From positions 94,756,838-94,820,837 of the forward strand of contig NC_084485.1 of NCBI RefSeq assembly GCF_030035675.1: a stretch of 64,000 nucleotides of DNA, given 5' to 3'. The DNA is from Rhineura floridana. Taxonomy: Eukaryota > Chordata > Lepidosauria > Squamata > Rhineuridae. Positions 1 through 10,401 of the stretch are shown here, one piece after another. Position 1 is the first letter of the stretch, and each line of letters starts with the position of its first letter. The notes under the pieces are model-generated. The model was not told where the DNA came from. It ran no database searches and saw only the letters and a list, made by a program, of their open reading frames with translations. Position numbers and translations under genes: made by a program.

Positions 1-75
1 ATTATGCTTAATGACATCACTAGGGCCAACCCCCAAAATCTCAGGATTTGAGATGCTTCTGACCTGGCAACCCTA
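1..75 (-). repeat. MITE fragment with TGGCAACCCTA end
   Basis: The window opens inside a repeat that ends CTGGCAACCCTA. Read on the minus strand, it matches the start of the repeat at 10,402 (GGTTGCCAGGTCAGAAGCAT followed by a CTGAGATTT motif), so the two are copies of one family in opposite orientation. Only one end is present, so the family class is not resolved. The terminal motif resembles the ends of the palindromic MITEs at 6,659 and 44,664. Confidence 0.6.
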
Positions 76-281
76 GAGTAGAACAAGGAGGCACGTTTGC
101 TTTCTTATCAAAGTGGTGGGCTACTGAAGTCCCTAAAGTCCCAATATCCCCTGATGATCTTGACTGGACCCACCACAGCCTGGCTTCTAAGCCCAAAAGC
201 AAAGCTCTAACCAAAGATTATTGTGTCTATTGATTGCTTTAATTTGAAGGACAAATTACTGAAAGCTATAAAGGCAAAATG

Positions 282-468
282 TAAATGTAAATGTACTGCC
301 TTCAAGTCGATTCCTACTTATGGCGACCCTATGAATAGGGTTTTCATGAGGCTGAGAGGCAGTGACTGGCCCGAGGTCACCCAGTGAGCTTCATGGCTAT
401 GTGGGGATTCGAACTCTGGTTTCCTAGGTCGTAGTCCAACACCTTCACCACTACATCACACTGGCTCT
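282..468 (-). mobile_element. Sauria-type SINE, full-length, with 16-bp target duplication
   Basis: On the minus strand this begins AGCCAGTGTGATGTAGTGG, a pol III A-box-like region. A B-box-like GTTCGAATCCCCACA follows, then the conserved middle (TGGGTGACCTCGGGCCAGTC), and it ends in the BovB-like 3' end (GGGTCGCCATAAGT...CGACTTGAAGGCAGTACATT). A perfect 16-bp direct repeat, CTATAAAGGCAAAATG, flanks it at 266-281 and 469-484, which is the target-site duplication left by LINE-driven insertion. Sauria SINEs are known to borrow BovB machinery through the shared 3' end; BovB copies are present in this window at 26.8 and 42.4 kb. Confidence 0.9.
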
Positions 469-484
469 CTATAAAGGCAAAATG

Positions 485-950
485 AGGGCTGAAATCTGAA
501 GGCAAAGATGTAATGGTTCTACAAGTCTTAAGTTCAGAAACCTTGAGGAAGCATAAAGATTTGAAACCAGCAACTGAAAAGGTACAAGCACCCCATGTTT
601 GTTGTGGATGGGGCTTTCATTTTGTCTTTGTGTGGAAGTAGATGGGTGCTGCACATTGCTGCTCACAAGAAAGAGACCAACCTTATTTTACTAAATCTGG
701 GAACCCCTGGGATGATGAAGAACTGGATAAAGAAGAGGACCTGGACTTACAAGCTGCTGGATAATGGTATTACCCAAGAAAAGGAGGCCTAGGTTCACTA
801 AACAGACTGAACTTCAAAAAGCACAAACACCATTGTGGTCCGATTGTTTTTCACACCAAGAAAAGTGAAACCAAGGGTCAAGTATTTTACCTACTTACTT
901 ATATACTTACTTATATACTTCTTTCCTGGAGGATTTGTTAGCTGGGGTGT
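485..950. other. Intergenic, no gene seen
   Basis: I see no exon or recognisable repeat here, apart from a short TTACTTATATA direct repeat near 890-920. Short open frames exist but have no protein-like composition. Confidence 0.5.
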
Positions 951-952
951 TA

Positions 953-1196
953 CAGTAGGGCCCCGCTTTACGGCATTCCGCTTTACGGCGCTTCGTTCAT
1001 GCGGCAGTTTTCAATTAGGGAAAGGCCGTGCTCTTACAGTGCTTGTTCCGCTAATATGGCGGGTTTTTTCCGTCGTGCACCATTTTGATGTCATTTTGAC
1101 GTCATTTTCGCGCGACGCGGCCCGGTATAATCTATGGAGCCCCGCTTTACGGCGGGGGCCTGGTCCCTAACCCGCCGTATTAGCAGGGCCCTACTG
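953..1196. mobile_element. CpG-rich MITE, Tc1/mariner (Tigger-like) ends, TA duplication
   Basis: The 244-bp unit begins CAGTAGGGCCCCGCTTTACG and ends GGGCCCTACTG, and is flanked by TA on both sides (951-952 and 1197-1198). The terminal inverted repeats and TA target site fit a non-autonomous Tc1/mariner or pogo/Tigger element. The body is dense in CpG and in repeats of a CGCTTTACGG motif, unlike the AT-rich surroundings. A second copy lies at 34,970-35,194. Confidence 0.75.
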
Positions 1197-1629
1197 TACT
1201 GTATTGTTATTATGCAAGAGAGATATTTCTTACCGGTCATTTTGTTGTTCTAATGCCTTTAATGTTTTCATAAATGTATCATTTATGTGACTGTAGACAG
1301 GACAGGACTAGAAGCTGGAAACGTGAAGCTTTTATATTCTGCTTACCACCCCACAGTAGAATGCCTACACGAGATAATACATCTTATTAGATGTATTACA
1401 GAACCCGCTGGGAGACATGGGGTTCTGCTTAAGGCTTGTTCTGTTTATTGTGTTTCTCACTGTTTTTGTTTTTTCTTCTTGGCAAGTGCACTGATGTATG
1501 GAGGAGCTGAAGATATGGAGGGTTTTTTTCATTTCATGCGGACAAAAGCTGGGTAAAATATATTCTTGTTCTCTATGATACAAATATTCCTATTTTTATT
1601 TGTAAGCCACACCCTTATACCCAAAATTA
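1197..1629. other. Intergenic, no feature seen
   Basis: AT-rich sequence between a MITE and an L1 fragment. Its 3' part may be unrecognised 5' sequence of that L1, but I cannot support this from the sequence. Confidence 0.4.
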
Positions 1630-2590
1630 TTCATGGAAGATGTTGTTAGACTTTGTACATTAAATGGTAATGGATTAGGATCACCAATTAAACACAGAAG
1701 AGTATTTGATTTTATTAGAAAAGATCGCCCTCATGTGTTTTTTTTACAGGAAACACACAAAGGGAGAGAAACTGCTTAAATCTTACCATACTCTTCACCA
1801 CCAGGTTCTACAAATAGCTAAGGAGTTGCTATACTTCTGACACATTTCTCTTTGTGTGTAAACAAGTTTATAAAGATGCTGATGGTCACTTTATTTTTGT
1901 TAAAGGTAATCTGGGTACTCAAAAAGTATACACTGGCTTCCATATATGCACCGAATAAAAAGTAGCTACATTTTCTTACAGTTACATTTTAAAAGCTCCA
2001 AGAATTAATAGGAGGCAATTTTAACTGGATAGCAGATGCTAAGCAAGACAAAACTCCATCACTTCCAAATACTTCCAAATACTTTGAAACCAAGTCTAAT
2101 TTCTTAGAAATTTTGGACAAATATAACTTAATAGATATTTGGAGGACATTGCATAAATCAGATAAAGATTATACATTTTATTCTCACAGACACAAGGGTC
2201 GCTACAAGATTGACTACATGTTAGCAAATGATACAATCTGCACCAAATACAACAAGCAAGAATTGGATCATTTTTGGTTTCAAACTGCGCTTCAATGTGA
2301 GGAGATTTGTTTTCATGACAGACAATGACATTACACTGACTTGGCATTTCGATAACAGTTCACTTACCAACCAAGTAACAATGGATGCTATCACAACTTT
2401 AATTACTGAGTATTTTGCACACAACATAAAGGTTGGGGTCAGTGAATATATAGTTTGGGATGCTATGAAGGTAGTAGTCAGAGGGAGATGCATTGCAGAA
2501 AAGGAAAAACTACAAAAAACTAGTGATAAGCTGAAAGAAGCTCTATATAAGTATTTAAACATAAGCAAATGGGCTCCATCAAAATCAGAC
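1630..2590 (+). mobile_element. L1-type LINE fragment (endonuclease and downstream region)
   Basis: Translation gives TLNGNGLGSPIKHRRVFDF and PHVFFLQETHKGRE at the start, the beginning of an L1/Tx1-type apurinic endonuclease. Further on come LIDIWRTLHKSDKDYTFYSH and GRYKIDYMLAND, the endonuclease C-terminal half with its RIDY-type motif. WHFDNSSLTNQ and VWDAMKVVVRGR follow, a segment L1 ORF2 carries before the reverse transcriptase. The frame is broken several times and the reverse transcriptase is absent, so this is an old inactive fragment truncated at the 3' end. Confidence 0.75.
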
Positions 2591-4965
2591 TGATATTCAG
2601 CAAAGTAGAACTGGGTAACCAGAACGCAGCAGGTGATTTCATAGTGGAATTGGGCAACTAGGAACCAGAACCCCCAAAATAGCCCTAGGAGTCCAGTTTT
2701 TATACCTTTCTGGACAAAAGCCTCAAAGGAGAATAGATTGGATCAGGCCCATGTTATTCAATTTCCATACTTATTATGAGTTGTATGGTCAGGGTAATAG
2801 GAATTTCTTTTGTGAAGACAGGTGGTGGTATTCACTTTTTAGCTAGCTTGATAAGACACAGATTTGAACCAAGGGTTCCTCTCCTGAGGGCCAAGCTTTT
2901 ACAATTGCTTTTGGGATTTCATTCTGGATTGCCAGAGGCCGTGTCCTGTGCATATGACTGGCAGCATTCTCGAGGACCAACTTAACTCTTTCAGTTGCTT
3001 TTTCTATCAGGTCTCAAGCAGCCTCTTTGCAAAATGAACCAAACTGAAGCCATTTTTAAAAAGATCATCTAGGCCATATTGGGGTGGAGTATCTCTCAGG
3101 TTTATAGGCTAGTAGCCGCCCTGCCAACAACCACGGCAATCTTGCTAGAATCTGAACTGATTGCTTACAGAAGGCTTTTGAAATTAGGTTGAGGGCTACA
3201 TAATATTAGACAGAGGGCTTCATTTGGCCCTTGGGCCACAGTTTGCCCACACTGGTCTACAGTCACAAGTAGCATATGGTAGCTTGCATCTCTGCTGCAG
3301 AAACAGAGCATTCACTGGTTGGAGATCTGTGACTACAATGGAGACTCTTCTTGAGGTTGCTTATACTCTCAGTGGTGCCCATTGAAACTGGTAGGGGGAA
3401 AGGCAGGGAGGCCAACAGTAGGTGGAACCAAAGCCAATGATGATCAGAGGCAACTCTAGTTTCATCCCCATCCTTTTCCCTGCTACGTAGTTCCACAAGG
3501 ACAACATTGAGGCAAAGGCAGAGGAAGGTGACTGGCAGTGCCACCCCCTGGAATGGTTGTAAGTAAGAAAGCAGGCAGGTGGGGGCTAGCAGAGGGCAGA
3601 CTGAGGTTGGTGGGGCAGTGCCCCATTTGCACTAATGGACCAGACTTCACTGTCTGTGGCTATTTCCCTTCATGTAAACGGATGCATATGAGGCATTTGA
3701 TGTCTGTGAAAAAACTGAATGTAAATTGGAGTGGGGGAGAAGGAAAAGGGGGGGGGAAATGTACTGTACTTGTGTCCCCATTCCATTTATCATTCCAAGG
3801 GCCTGAGATAATGCCTGTCACACAAAACCTCCCAAAATAGAGCTCATTGCTGCAGAGAAGATTGCAGAGATGGAAGGTATGACTTTCAGGAGGCAGGGCC
3901 CTTTAGAATTGTTAAAATGTTCTCAGAATTATTGTTAAGTATAATCCTTGATCATACAAAATGAATCCTTTCTAGCTGGTTGTATAGCAGCCTAATATTA
4001 GTGACTGACAGTATTACCCTGGTTTAATGCCTTTGATTGCAGTTGTGCCCATTGATGACAGGGCATGTGTGTGAGGATGACAAACAGGTTTTTCTATATC
4101 GGCCTGTGCTGGTGGAGAGAACTGCTACTGATGGGGGAGGCTTTGTTGGGGCAGAGACTCACGCTTCACCCTGGTAGGCAAGAAACTACTGGTGGTGTTT
4201 CTCTCTGGGAGTGGCAAGTGGAAAATCCCCAAACAGGGTGTTTTGGGGTGCTGGCAGCTTTGGATATGTTGGATCGAAAGCCATGTGGATCTCTCAAGGG
4301 TCCAGTCTTTTTTGGGGGGGGAGACAGCTGTACCAGCCTGGCACTGGTGCAGTGAAAGTGAGCAACTCTTCCCCACCATAGATACACCTTCTACCCTTGC
4401 TGGCTTGCGTGGCAGGGCTTTGGATGTGGGTGTTGATCTGCCATTCCACTCTGCCCTCCTACTCCCAACTGGCAAGTTAGCTTTGTTTTGCCCATGGCTT
4501 GTGGCTCAGCCAAGCAGTTGGAATTTATGTCACACTTCATCTGCCTGAAACAGTTTCTGCAGTTTGAAAGTAGGCAGAATTGAGAGAATGACTTTGAAGT
4601 TGGAAACTGAAGGTTGTCTGGGTGGAGACTAGAATTGCCTGTGAGCATGCTTGCTTCCCATCTTCTCAACCTGTACATTTGTAAATAACTAGATTTATTA
4701 CAAAAAGCACCAGAATAATCACATGGAACCTAATCTGTAAAAGTTGGTCTGTTTAATCTAGTATTATCGTCTTTGGCAACAGCTCTCTAAAGTTTCAGGT
4801 AGGGGGCTTTCCCAACCCAGCTACCTCTCCACAAGGCCTGTCCATGCAGCAATTAGTTAAAAAAACACCACACCATTGACATCCTTTGAAAATGCTTCTG
4901 TGTGGCAGTTGTATTTGAAAAAACCTCCCATTGGAATATTTTGAATTTAAAGTTTAAGTGGATAT
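2591..4965. other. Intergenic, mostly unique; hAT-like repeat end near 3,180-3,262
   Basis: No exon could be recognised. Positions 3,180-3,262 (CATTTGGCCCTTGGGCCACA, ending in a GCCCACACTGGTCT-like terminus) match the right end of the hAT-like repeat also seen at 27.6-28.0 kb. The open frames of 90-120 codons at 3.3-4.7 kb have composition expected by chance and no motif. Confidence 0.45.
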
Positions 4966-4974
4966 GCCATGGAT

Positions 4975-5260
4975 TGAATTGTATGCAACATATATGCTCT
5001 GCCACTGAGCTGTGGGAGACACTGCCATGTCACCAGTGCTGAAGGAAGATTCAGCTGCCAGTCTAATTGGATTCTGTATGTGGAATGGGGAAGGTCGCCC
5101 GCTTGTCCGTCTCAGGCAGCAAAAAGTATTGGTCTGGTCCTGACATGGTGCTCTCCAGGTCTTGTTGGAGTACAACTCCCACCACCTCTGACAGTGCTGA
5201 CTGGGGCTGATGGGAGCTGGGAGTCCAGCCACATCGAGAGGGCAACAGATGCGTCACTTC
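4975..5260. repeat. Composite interspersed repeats (SINE-like fragment plus hAT-type hairpin half)
   Basis: Positions about 4,975-5,135 share wording with 26,290-26,430: a CATCACCAGTGCTGAA-like string, then GCCAGTCTAATTGG, then a TTCTGTATGTGGAAT-like string. They therefore belong to one old repeat family. Positions about 5,145-5,240 carry GGAGTACAACTCCCACCACC and GGGGCTGATGGGAGCTGGGA, the two arms of the hAT-like hairpin repeat found at 11,233, 14,670, 34,680, 40,090 and 57,820. Confidence 0.6.
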
Positions 5261-5399
5261 TACAATATGAACATGTGTGACATTAGAGGTTGCTGTTCGG
5301 TGATAGTTACACTCTCACGTGGGAGTTAAATGTTCTCTAGTTATAGTCAGTCCCTGTTAACCTTCTAGTTGCTGCACTTTCTTTTTCTTTTCTCTCCTT

Positions 5400-6540
5400 G
5401 CCTGCTTTATGGGAGGGATTTGCGAGAAAGAAGTATTGTAATTACCATCATCAGTGCAATTGTATAAAACCTCTCTCTGCAGCAGTTACTCTAGTCTGGT
5501 GTTCCCAGTTCCCGCCCTTCTCTAATCTCCAAGGCTGTTTTACGGAAATTCTCACCTTTGTCCGCTGGAGGACGCTGCTGTTAAACCAAAGTTTGCTGTG
5601 GGGACTGGCTCTACTGGCTAGGACCTGTACTTGCAAGTCTGCATTCTTTGGAAGCTGAGCTGCTTGCTCTGTGGTGTTCTCTGCTGCCCTTGAGAGTCGC
5701 TTGTTCACGTATACGCTGGCTGCCTTTTAAGTACATTTGGAACACATGAAGCTGCCTGTCACTAGCTGGTTTACAAGCCGAGGCTGCAGTAAGTGTGGGC
5801 GGTGAGCAAAGTGTGAAGAGTTGCTAGTGTACTTTGCAAGCTCGATCTCCTGTGCATGGTGGAGATTAGAACTGTGAGTGATGTCGGGGGGGGGGGTGTA
5901 ATCTCGATGCTGGGCTGTCTTCCTGAGCTGCGCGATCCATTTCAATATTTGCCTCTTCCTCTTGGCTCCAATTATTTAATAGTTAGCCGTCGTTTACGGT
6001 GCAACCAGCAAGAGATTCAGAAAGGTCTTAAACTGTCAAAAATCAGTGGCAACTTTGGAAAACGTTGCTGCGTGCACGATTATTTTTGCTGAAGTGCATC
6101 AGCTTTTCTTTCTTTCGCAAGTTTGCTTCCAAGCGATACGCGTGGAGATGATAGGAGCGTTAGTAGAGCTTTTTAATCTGTGTTTTAAAAGCCCAGTGCG
6201 TTTTTTTTAAGAGTTTAATATAGCTGGGGCGAGTGAGAAGGAAAAATCCCATTTCCATCAAAGTAGGCTTGATGGATCTTGATTATTTCACTCTGGCGCT
6301 TGCGAATCGCGCTTCTTCGCCTCCCTGCTTCATTTCTGTGGTTGCTAATAGCGTTGGGTGGACACAGAAAGGAGAAATATTGGCAGGGGAAGATTGGCGT
6401 TATTACACTTGCATTTTCGGAGTAGAAGGGAGAGCCAAGGCTTTCATTTCTCTTGCTAATGTCCCTGGATTTTATTCAGTAAATAGTGCGATCCCCAAAT
6501 CTGTTGGGTTGTTTGTAGAATATGGAGTGAAAACAGTTTA
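5400..6540 (+). promoter_or_regulatory. CpG-richer stretch, candidate upstream promoter or leader exon
   Basis: CpG dinucleotides are clearly more frequent here than in the surrounding non-repeat DNA. Examples are TGCGCGATCC, CGTCGTTTACGG, GCGATACGCGTGG and TTGCGAATCGCGCTTC. The stretch also has a run of 10-11 G near 5,887 and no transposon signature. It lies about 10 kb upstream of TMEM61 on the same strand. Since TMEM61 has a splice acceptor before its start codon, a leader exon must lie upstream and this is one candidate place. This is inference from composition only; no TATA box or initiator could be assigned. Confidence 0.3.
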
Positions 6541-6658
6541 GACCCAATGGGTATAAATCCAAGTGCTCTGTTTGCTGATTCTTTCATTCCCGTGCTACAT
6601 AACTTGTTCTGTTCACATCAAGTGGAGTTGTTCCGCAGAAGTTAATAAGGTTGTTGTA

Positions 6659-6980
6659 GGGTTGCCAGGCTCAGGGCCTGAGACTGATCCTGTATCTTTA
6701 GGAGAACAGAAAGTCAGCCAAGTGCAGGTGTTCTTGCAACACTCTAATGGGAAAAAGCGCAAGGTGGAATTCTCCCTTCCCCCTGCAGAACTTTTAAAGA
6801 CACAGAAGACCTCTTGGTACCTCCAAAGGTCTTCTGTATCTTTAAAAGTTGTGCAGGGGGAAGGGAGAATTCCACCTTGTGCTTTTTCCCATTTCAGTGT
6901 TGCAAGAACACCTGCACTTGGCTGACTTTCTGTTCTCCTAAAGATACAGGATCAGTCTCAGGCCCTGAGCCTGGCAACCC
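6659..6980. mobile_element. Long palindromic MITE (arms about 150 bp), TA-flanked
   Basis: The sequence starting GGGTTGCCAGGCTCAGGGCC reads back as its own reverse complement, ending GGCCCTGAGCCTGGCAACCC. The spacer at the centre (CTTGGTACCTCCAA) is only about 14 bp. TA lies on both sides (6,657-6,658 and 6,981-6,982), so the target duplication could be TA. Arm identity is high, suggesting a fairly recent copy. Relatives are at 44,664-44,951 and, truncated, at 38,607-38,672. Confidence 0.8.
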
Positions 6981-6989
6981 TAGTTGGGG

Positions 6990-7109
6990 GGATCCAATAC
7001 TAGTTTTACTCAGAGTAGCCCCATTGAAATTAAAATACATGACTAACTTAGGTTCATGAATTCCAATAGGTCTACTGTGAGCAGGAGGACTTAGTTGAAT
7101 ACAACCCAG
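6990..7109. mobile_element. Short palindromic MITE (ACTCAGAGTAG family)
   Basis: TTTTACTCAGAGTAGCCCCA near the start is echoed in reverse complement by TCTACTGTGAGCAGGAGGAC and TTGAATACAACCC at the end. It directly follows the preceding MITE. A better copy is at 63,181-63,302. Confidence 0.6.
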
Positions 7110-7604
7110 TGATTTTATATCTTCTACATCCAGACATTTTATGTTAAGAATAGCCCACACAGTAAGCTAAAATCATCTGACAGAACTGTAAGTACTAGAA
7201 CACTGGGTTGGGATTGAGAATAGTATGCAGGTAACTCAATATTTTCAATTTGCGTAAATGATGTATCCTCAGTAGTGGACAAAGTGGGATTCACCACTGC
7301 TCTGTGTTCATAAGCCACCTGCAGTTCTGTTTGTTAAGGCACTTAATTGTGAGACAGAGGAACATGTGGATTGACTTTTAATTGAATTCTGACAAATCTG
7401 ACTGATTTGATGTAATAAGTTTGTTTTGACCTACCCTGTGCCCGTTTTAAGGCAAAGGGTGGGATAGGAATTCACAAAATAAATATATGTGCTAATGCTT
7501 CATTTTTCCTCTAGGGCAGGATTATCAGGTGCCTTGCATAGAATATCTGAAAAAACCTACATAATAATGATCCTTTACCTATTTATAGAAGCAATGCACT
7601 AGGA
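7110..7604. other. Intergenic, nothing recognised
   Basis: No exon, RNA gene or repeat was recognised in this stretch. Confidence 0.4.
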
Positions 7605-7790
7605 AGGGCCATAGCTCAGTGGTAGAACATCTGCTTTGCATGCAGAAGGTTCCAGGTGCAATTCCTGGCATATTGAGGTAGGTTTGGAGAAGACTGTGAA
7701 GCTATGAAGAGGTGCTGCCAGTCAGTGTTGACCATCCTGAGCTATATAGACCAGTGGTCTGTTTTTTTTTTATAAAGCAGCTTCCTGTGT
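7605..7790 (+). mobile_element. tRNA-Ala-derived SINE
   Basis: The head GGCCATAGCTCAGTGGTAGA and TGCTTTGCATGCAGAAGGTT resembles a tRNA-Ala(TGC) with an A-box and a B-box-like GGTGCAATTCCTGG. A unique body follows (CTGCCAGTCAGTGTTGACCA...CAGTGGTCTG), ending ATAAAGCAGCTTCCTGTGTT. This is the common squamate tRNA SINE, not a functional tRNA gene. A minus-strand relative lies at 9,705-9,925. Confidence 0.8.
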
Positions 7791-8749
7791 TTTACACAAT
7801 ATGTTGATGCCACCTTGGTTTCCACCTTCATCCCTCCACCCCCCAAAAGCAAAGTTCTTTTCTTAAGGTTCAGAAAATCATGTGTGGGTGTGTTTTTGGC
7901 TGTGCATTACTTAGAATGAGTGGGTGACAATTAAAACCCATCCAAAGTGTCTCCACAGGAGGAATGGCATTTGAAGTAATTATTAGCCAAGCCCTTTAAA
8001 GGAAGGCAACTGATGAAAACTGATAACTAATCATGATTATGGAAATCTGCGTGCAGACCATATTTAGAGGCTCCTAATATGTTCTGGGGCACCCTGCCCG
8101 TGAAAACTCTAAATTTACCTCCATTCAGAATTTGTGGTAGGAGGGAAGGCTTAGGAGGAGTATAAATTAGTGCCTGGTGGCAGAAATGTTTTCATTTATC
8201 AGTTGCATAAAGGATTATGTATTTGAATGCTGATTTAGCAGCTACCAAGCACCTTAAAATCTAGGTAATGATAGGCAGTTGGATACAAGCTAAATTATAT
8301 CCTAATTGTAAATATGATCATCTCTGAACTATATAGAGCCTTCCATGCAATAGGGTGTTGCAGTAAGGGTGTAGGGGATTGCAGCCTGAGTAACATATCA
8401 CAGATTCATTTATAGCAGTGTCTCCTAAAACAAAGAAATCTTACCCAATATTATAAATACCTTGCATGGCACAGTGGATAGATAGTTAGATAGTTAGATT
8501 TGTAGTGGGGGAAATGTGTTTGAATCCCTGCTCATGCACTTAGTTTCTGGGGTTGTCATCGGCCAGACTAAAATTATAAAATAGGATACCCCCATGTAAG
8601 CTTCTCTGAGTTCCTGAAAGGAAGAGTGGGCTACAAATGTAGTCAACATTTTAAAAATGTATTTTGGGAGCAGATTTGTGTTGGAAGTTTTTTCTTGAGA
8701 TTCCCTTCACCTATTTCTTTATAGTACATTCCTATGCATATATTCTCAA
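7791..8749. other. Intergenic, nothing recognised
   Basis: AT-rich sequence with a short TAGATAGTTAGATAG-like direct repeat near 8,478-8,500. No exon recognised. Confidence 0.4.
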
Positions 8750-8890
8750 AAATAATCCATTTAATTCAGTGGGAATTACTCCCACATCAGTGAGTATAAG
8801 GTTACAGCCTAACAGCACAATCCTACCAATGTCTATTCAGAAGTCAGTCCTACTGAATTCAGTGGGGCTTAGTCCTAGGTAGATGAGGTT
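8750..8890. repeat. Two fragments of the ACTCAGAAGTAAG palindromic MITE
   Basis: ATTCAGTGGGAATTACTCCC at 8,764, then GCACAATCCTACCAATGTCT, ATTCAGAAGTCAGTCCTACT and TTCAGTGGGGCTTAGTCCTA at 8,815-8,880. These are the same words that build the MITE copies at 21.7, 41.0, 48.7, 51.0 and 59.7 kb. Confidence 0.6.
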
Positions 8891-9069
8891 AGAATTGTTG
8901 CTGTCAACACAGCAGTGGAACATCTGTGGTCTTCCAGGTCATCCCTGCTATTAATTCCTGCCTTTTCCTTTTGGACTTTTGCTTTTCAAAGATGTCTTTC
9001 TTTTATTCACATTTTCAATATTCTTCCTTTCCATGTCTTTTCACACCTTTAACCCTTCTCAGCATGTAT

Positions 9070-9215
9070 TTTTATTTTTGTAAATTTATAGCCTGCCTTT
9101 CCATCTGCTGATGCTCAAGACAGCTAATAATATATTTCAAAATCAATATCAATAAAATGAGATGAAATACAGTAAGAAATAAATAAATGCAGATCTCCAT
9201 CATAGTAAAAAAACA
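9070..9215 (-). repeat. LINE 3'-tail fragment, probably L2-type
   Basis: TAAATTTATAGCCTGCCTTT followed by A/T-rich CAAAATCAATATCAATAAAA fits the reverse complement of an L2 3' tail, as at 17.9, 52.3 and 54.6 kb. It is strongly diverged and no coding part remains. Confidence 0.5.
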
Positions 9216-9353
9216 GCTGAGACAAGACCCTAAAGGCACAGTTCCGAACACTTTTAACTTGGGGACTAAGCACTGAATGTAGTCGGATTTACTTCTGAAA
9301 TAAATGTGTGTAGGATTGTGCAGTTTAATTTTGAAATTTTGATCTTGCAACCA

Positions 9354-9374
9354 TTGTGTGTGTGTGTGTGTGTG
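9354..9374. repeat. (TG)n microsatellite
   Basis: About ten uninterrupted TG units. Confidence 0.95.
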
Positions 9375-9704
9375 GGGATTGACTACTTCTCTTACCTCCC
9401 CTCCCCAACTCCCTCCTTTTCTTGCAGCGTGGGCTCAGGACGCTGGAAATGTCACGTGGAGAGAGGACTTTTTTTCTTTCAAAACTGTCAATCTCTTCTA
9501 TTTTGTTAGTGATAAAAATTGTGTTACGTTGTTAACCTCCCCCACAAAAATCATCCTAGAAGGCTGTAACTGGAATGTTCACTGCATTGCTTTAAATGCA
9601 AAATATAAAATGGCAAGCAGGTCTTAAGATGAATTGTAGAAAAATTGTTTATTTCCAGCTTCTTATACTTGGCTTATGTTATCACCAGTCCTGCTGTCCT
9701 CAAG

Positions 9705-9925
9705 GACAGATTCCTCCCATTCGCTTGACTCATGACCAGGCCTTTGTGTGGTTGCTCAGACAGTTTGTCCATCTAGCCTTGCGCTGTCCACTTTGATTGG
9801 CAAAAGCGCTCCCACATCTCAGGTAGATGTCTTTACTGCTACCTGAGCAACCAAACAAAGGATAGAACTTGGGACCTTCTGCATGAAAAGTGTTACCACT
9901 GAGCTACTGTTTCACCTAACACTTT
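9705..9925 (-). mobile_element. tRNA-derived SINE, minus strand, diverged
   Basis: Reversed, it begins AACAGTAGCTCAGTGGTAAC and TTTTCATGCAGAAGGTCCCA, the same tRNA-like head as the SINE at 7,605. The 3' part is poorly conserved. Confidence 0.65.
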
Positions 9926-10069
9926 CTAGTCTGCCATTTAGGAACAGCTGCAGTATTCAGGAATGGCATTTGTTATAACCATTTTTATTCTTCTGCATTT
10001 CTATAGTACATTTCAAAGGTTCAGAGACTTGTGCTCATTGGCTACTAGTCATGATGACTATATGCTGTC

Positions 10070-10245
10070 TCCAGGATCAGAGGCAATACGCCTCTGAAAA
10101 TCAGTTGCTGGGGAATAACAATGGAAGGAGGGATATTGCCCTCATGTCTTTCTTCTTGGCTTCCCAGAGGCATCCGGCTGGCCACAGTTCAAGATGTTGG
10201 ACTAGATAGGCCTTTGGCCTGATGATCCAGCAGCGTTCTTCATAG
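10070..10245 (+). repeat. Old interspersed repeat (CAGTTGCTGG...GGACTAGAT family)
   Basis: CGCCTCTGAAAATCAGTTGC, then GGCATCCGGCTGGCCAC, GATGTTGGACTAGATAGGCC and ATCCAGCAGCGTTCTTC in that order. The same order occurs at 14,167-14,335, and its 3' portion appears reversed at 53,658-53,745. It looks like the 3' end of a LINE or a LINE-dependent SINE; I cannot fix the clade. Confidence 0.6.
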
Positions 10246-10401
10246 GACTTCATATATCATGTGAGTAGCATTAAGCATGACAATTACACGTTTGTGGCTC
10301 CCTTGGAAAGGAGAAGGAGGGCCATGGGAGAGGCTGAGACAGGAAGACCTCTAACTCTGTAGGCTGTGGGGAAAATTATATCATAAAGCATGCGTGTCTG
10401 G

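Noticed and set aside
5885-5900. A run of 10-11 G as a G-quadruplex or frameshift site
   Set aside because: A single homopolymer is not enough to claim a structure, and no coding frame uses it.
6563-7160. Open frames of 80-120 codons on both strands
   Set aside because: They lie in the arms of the palindromic MITE and mirror each other because the DNA is a hairpin.
7605-7680. A functional tRNA-Ala gene
   Set aside because: The cloverleaf is imperfect and is continued by the usual body of a squamate SINE.
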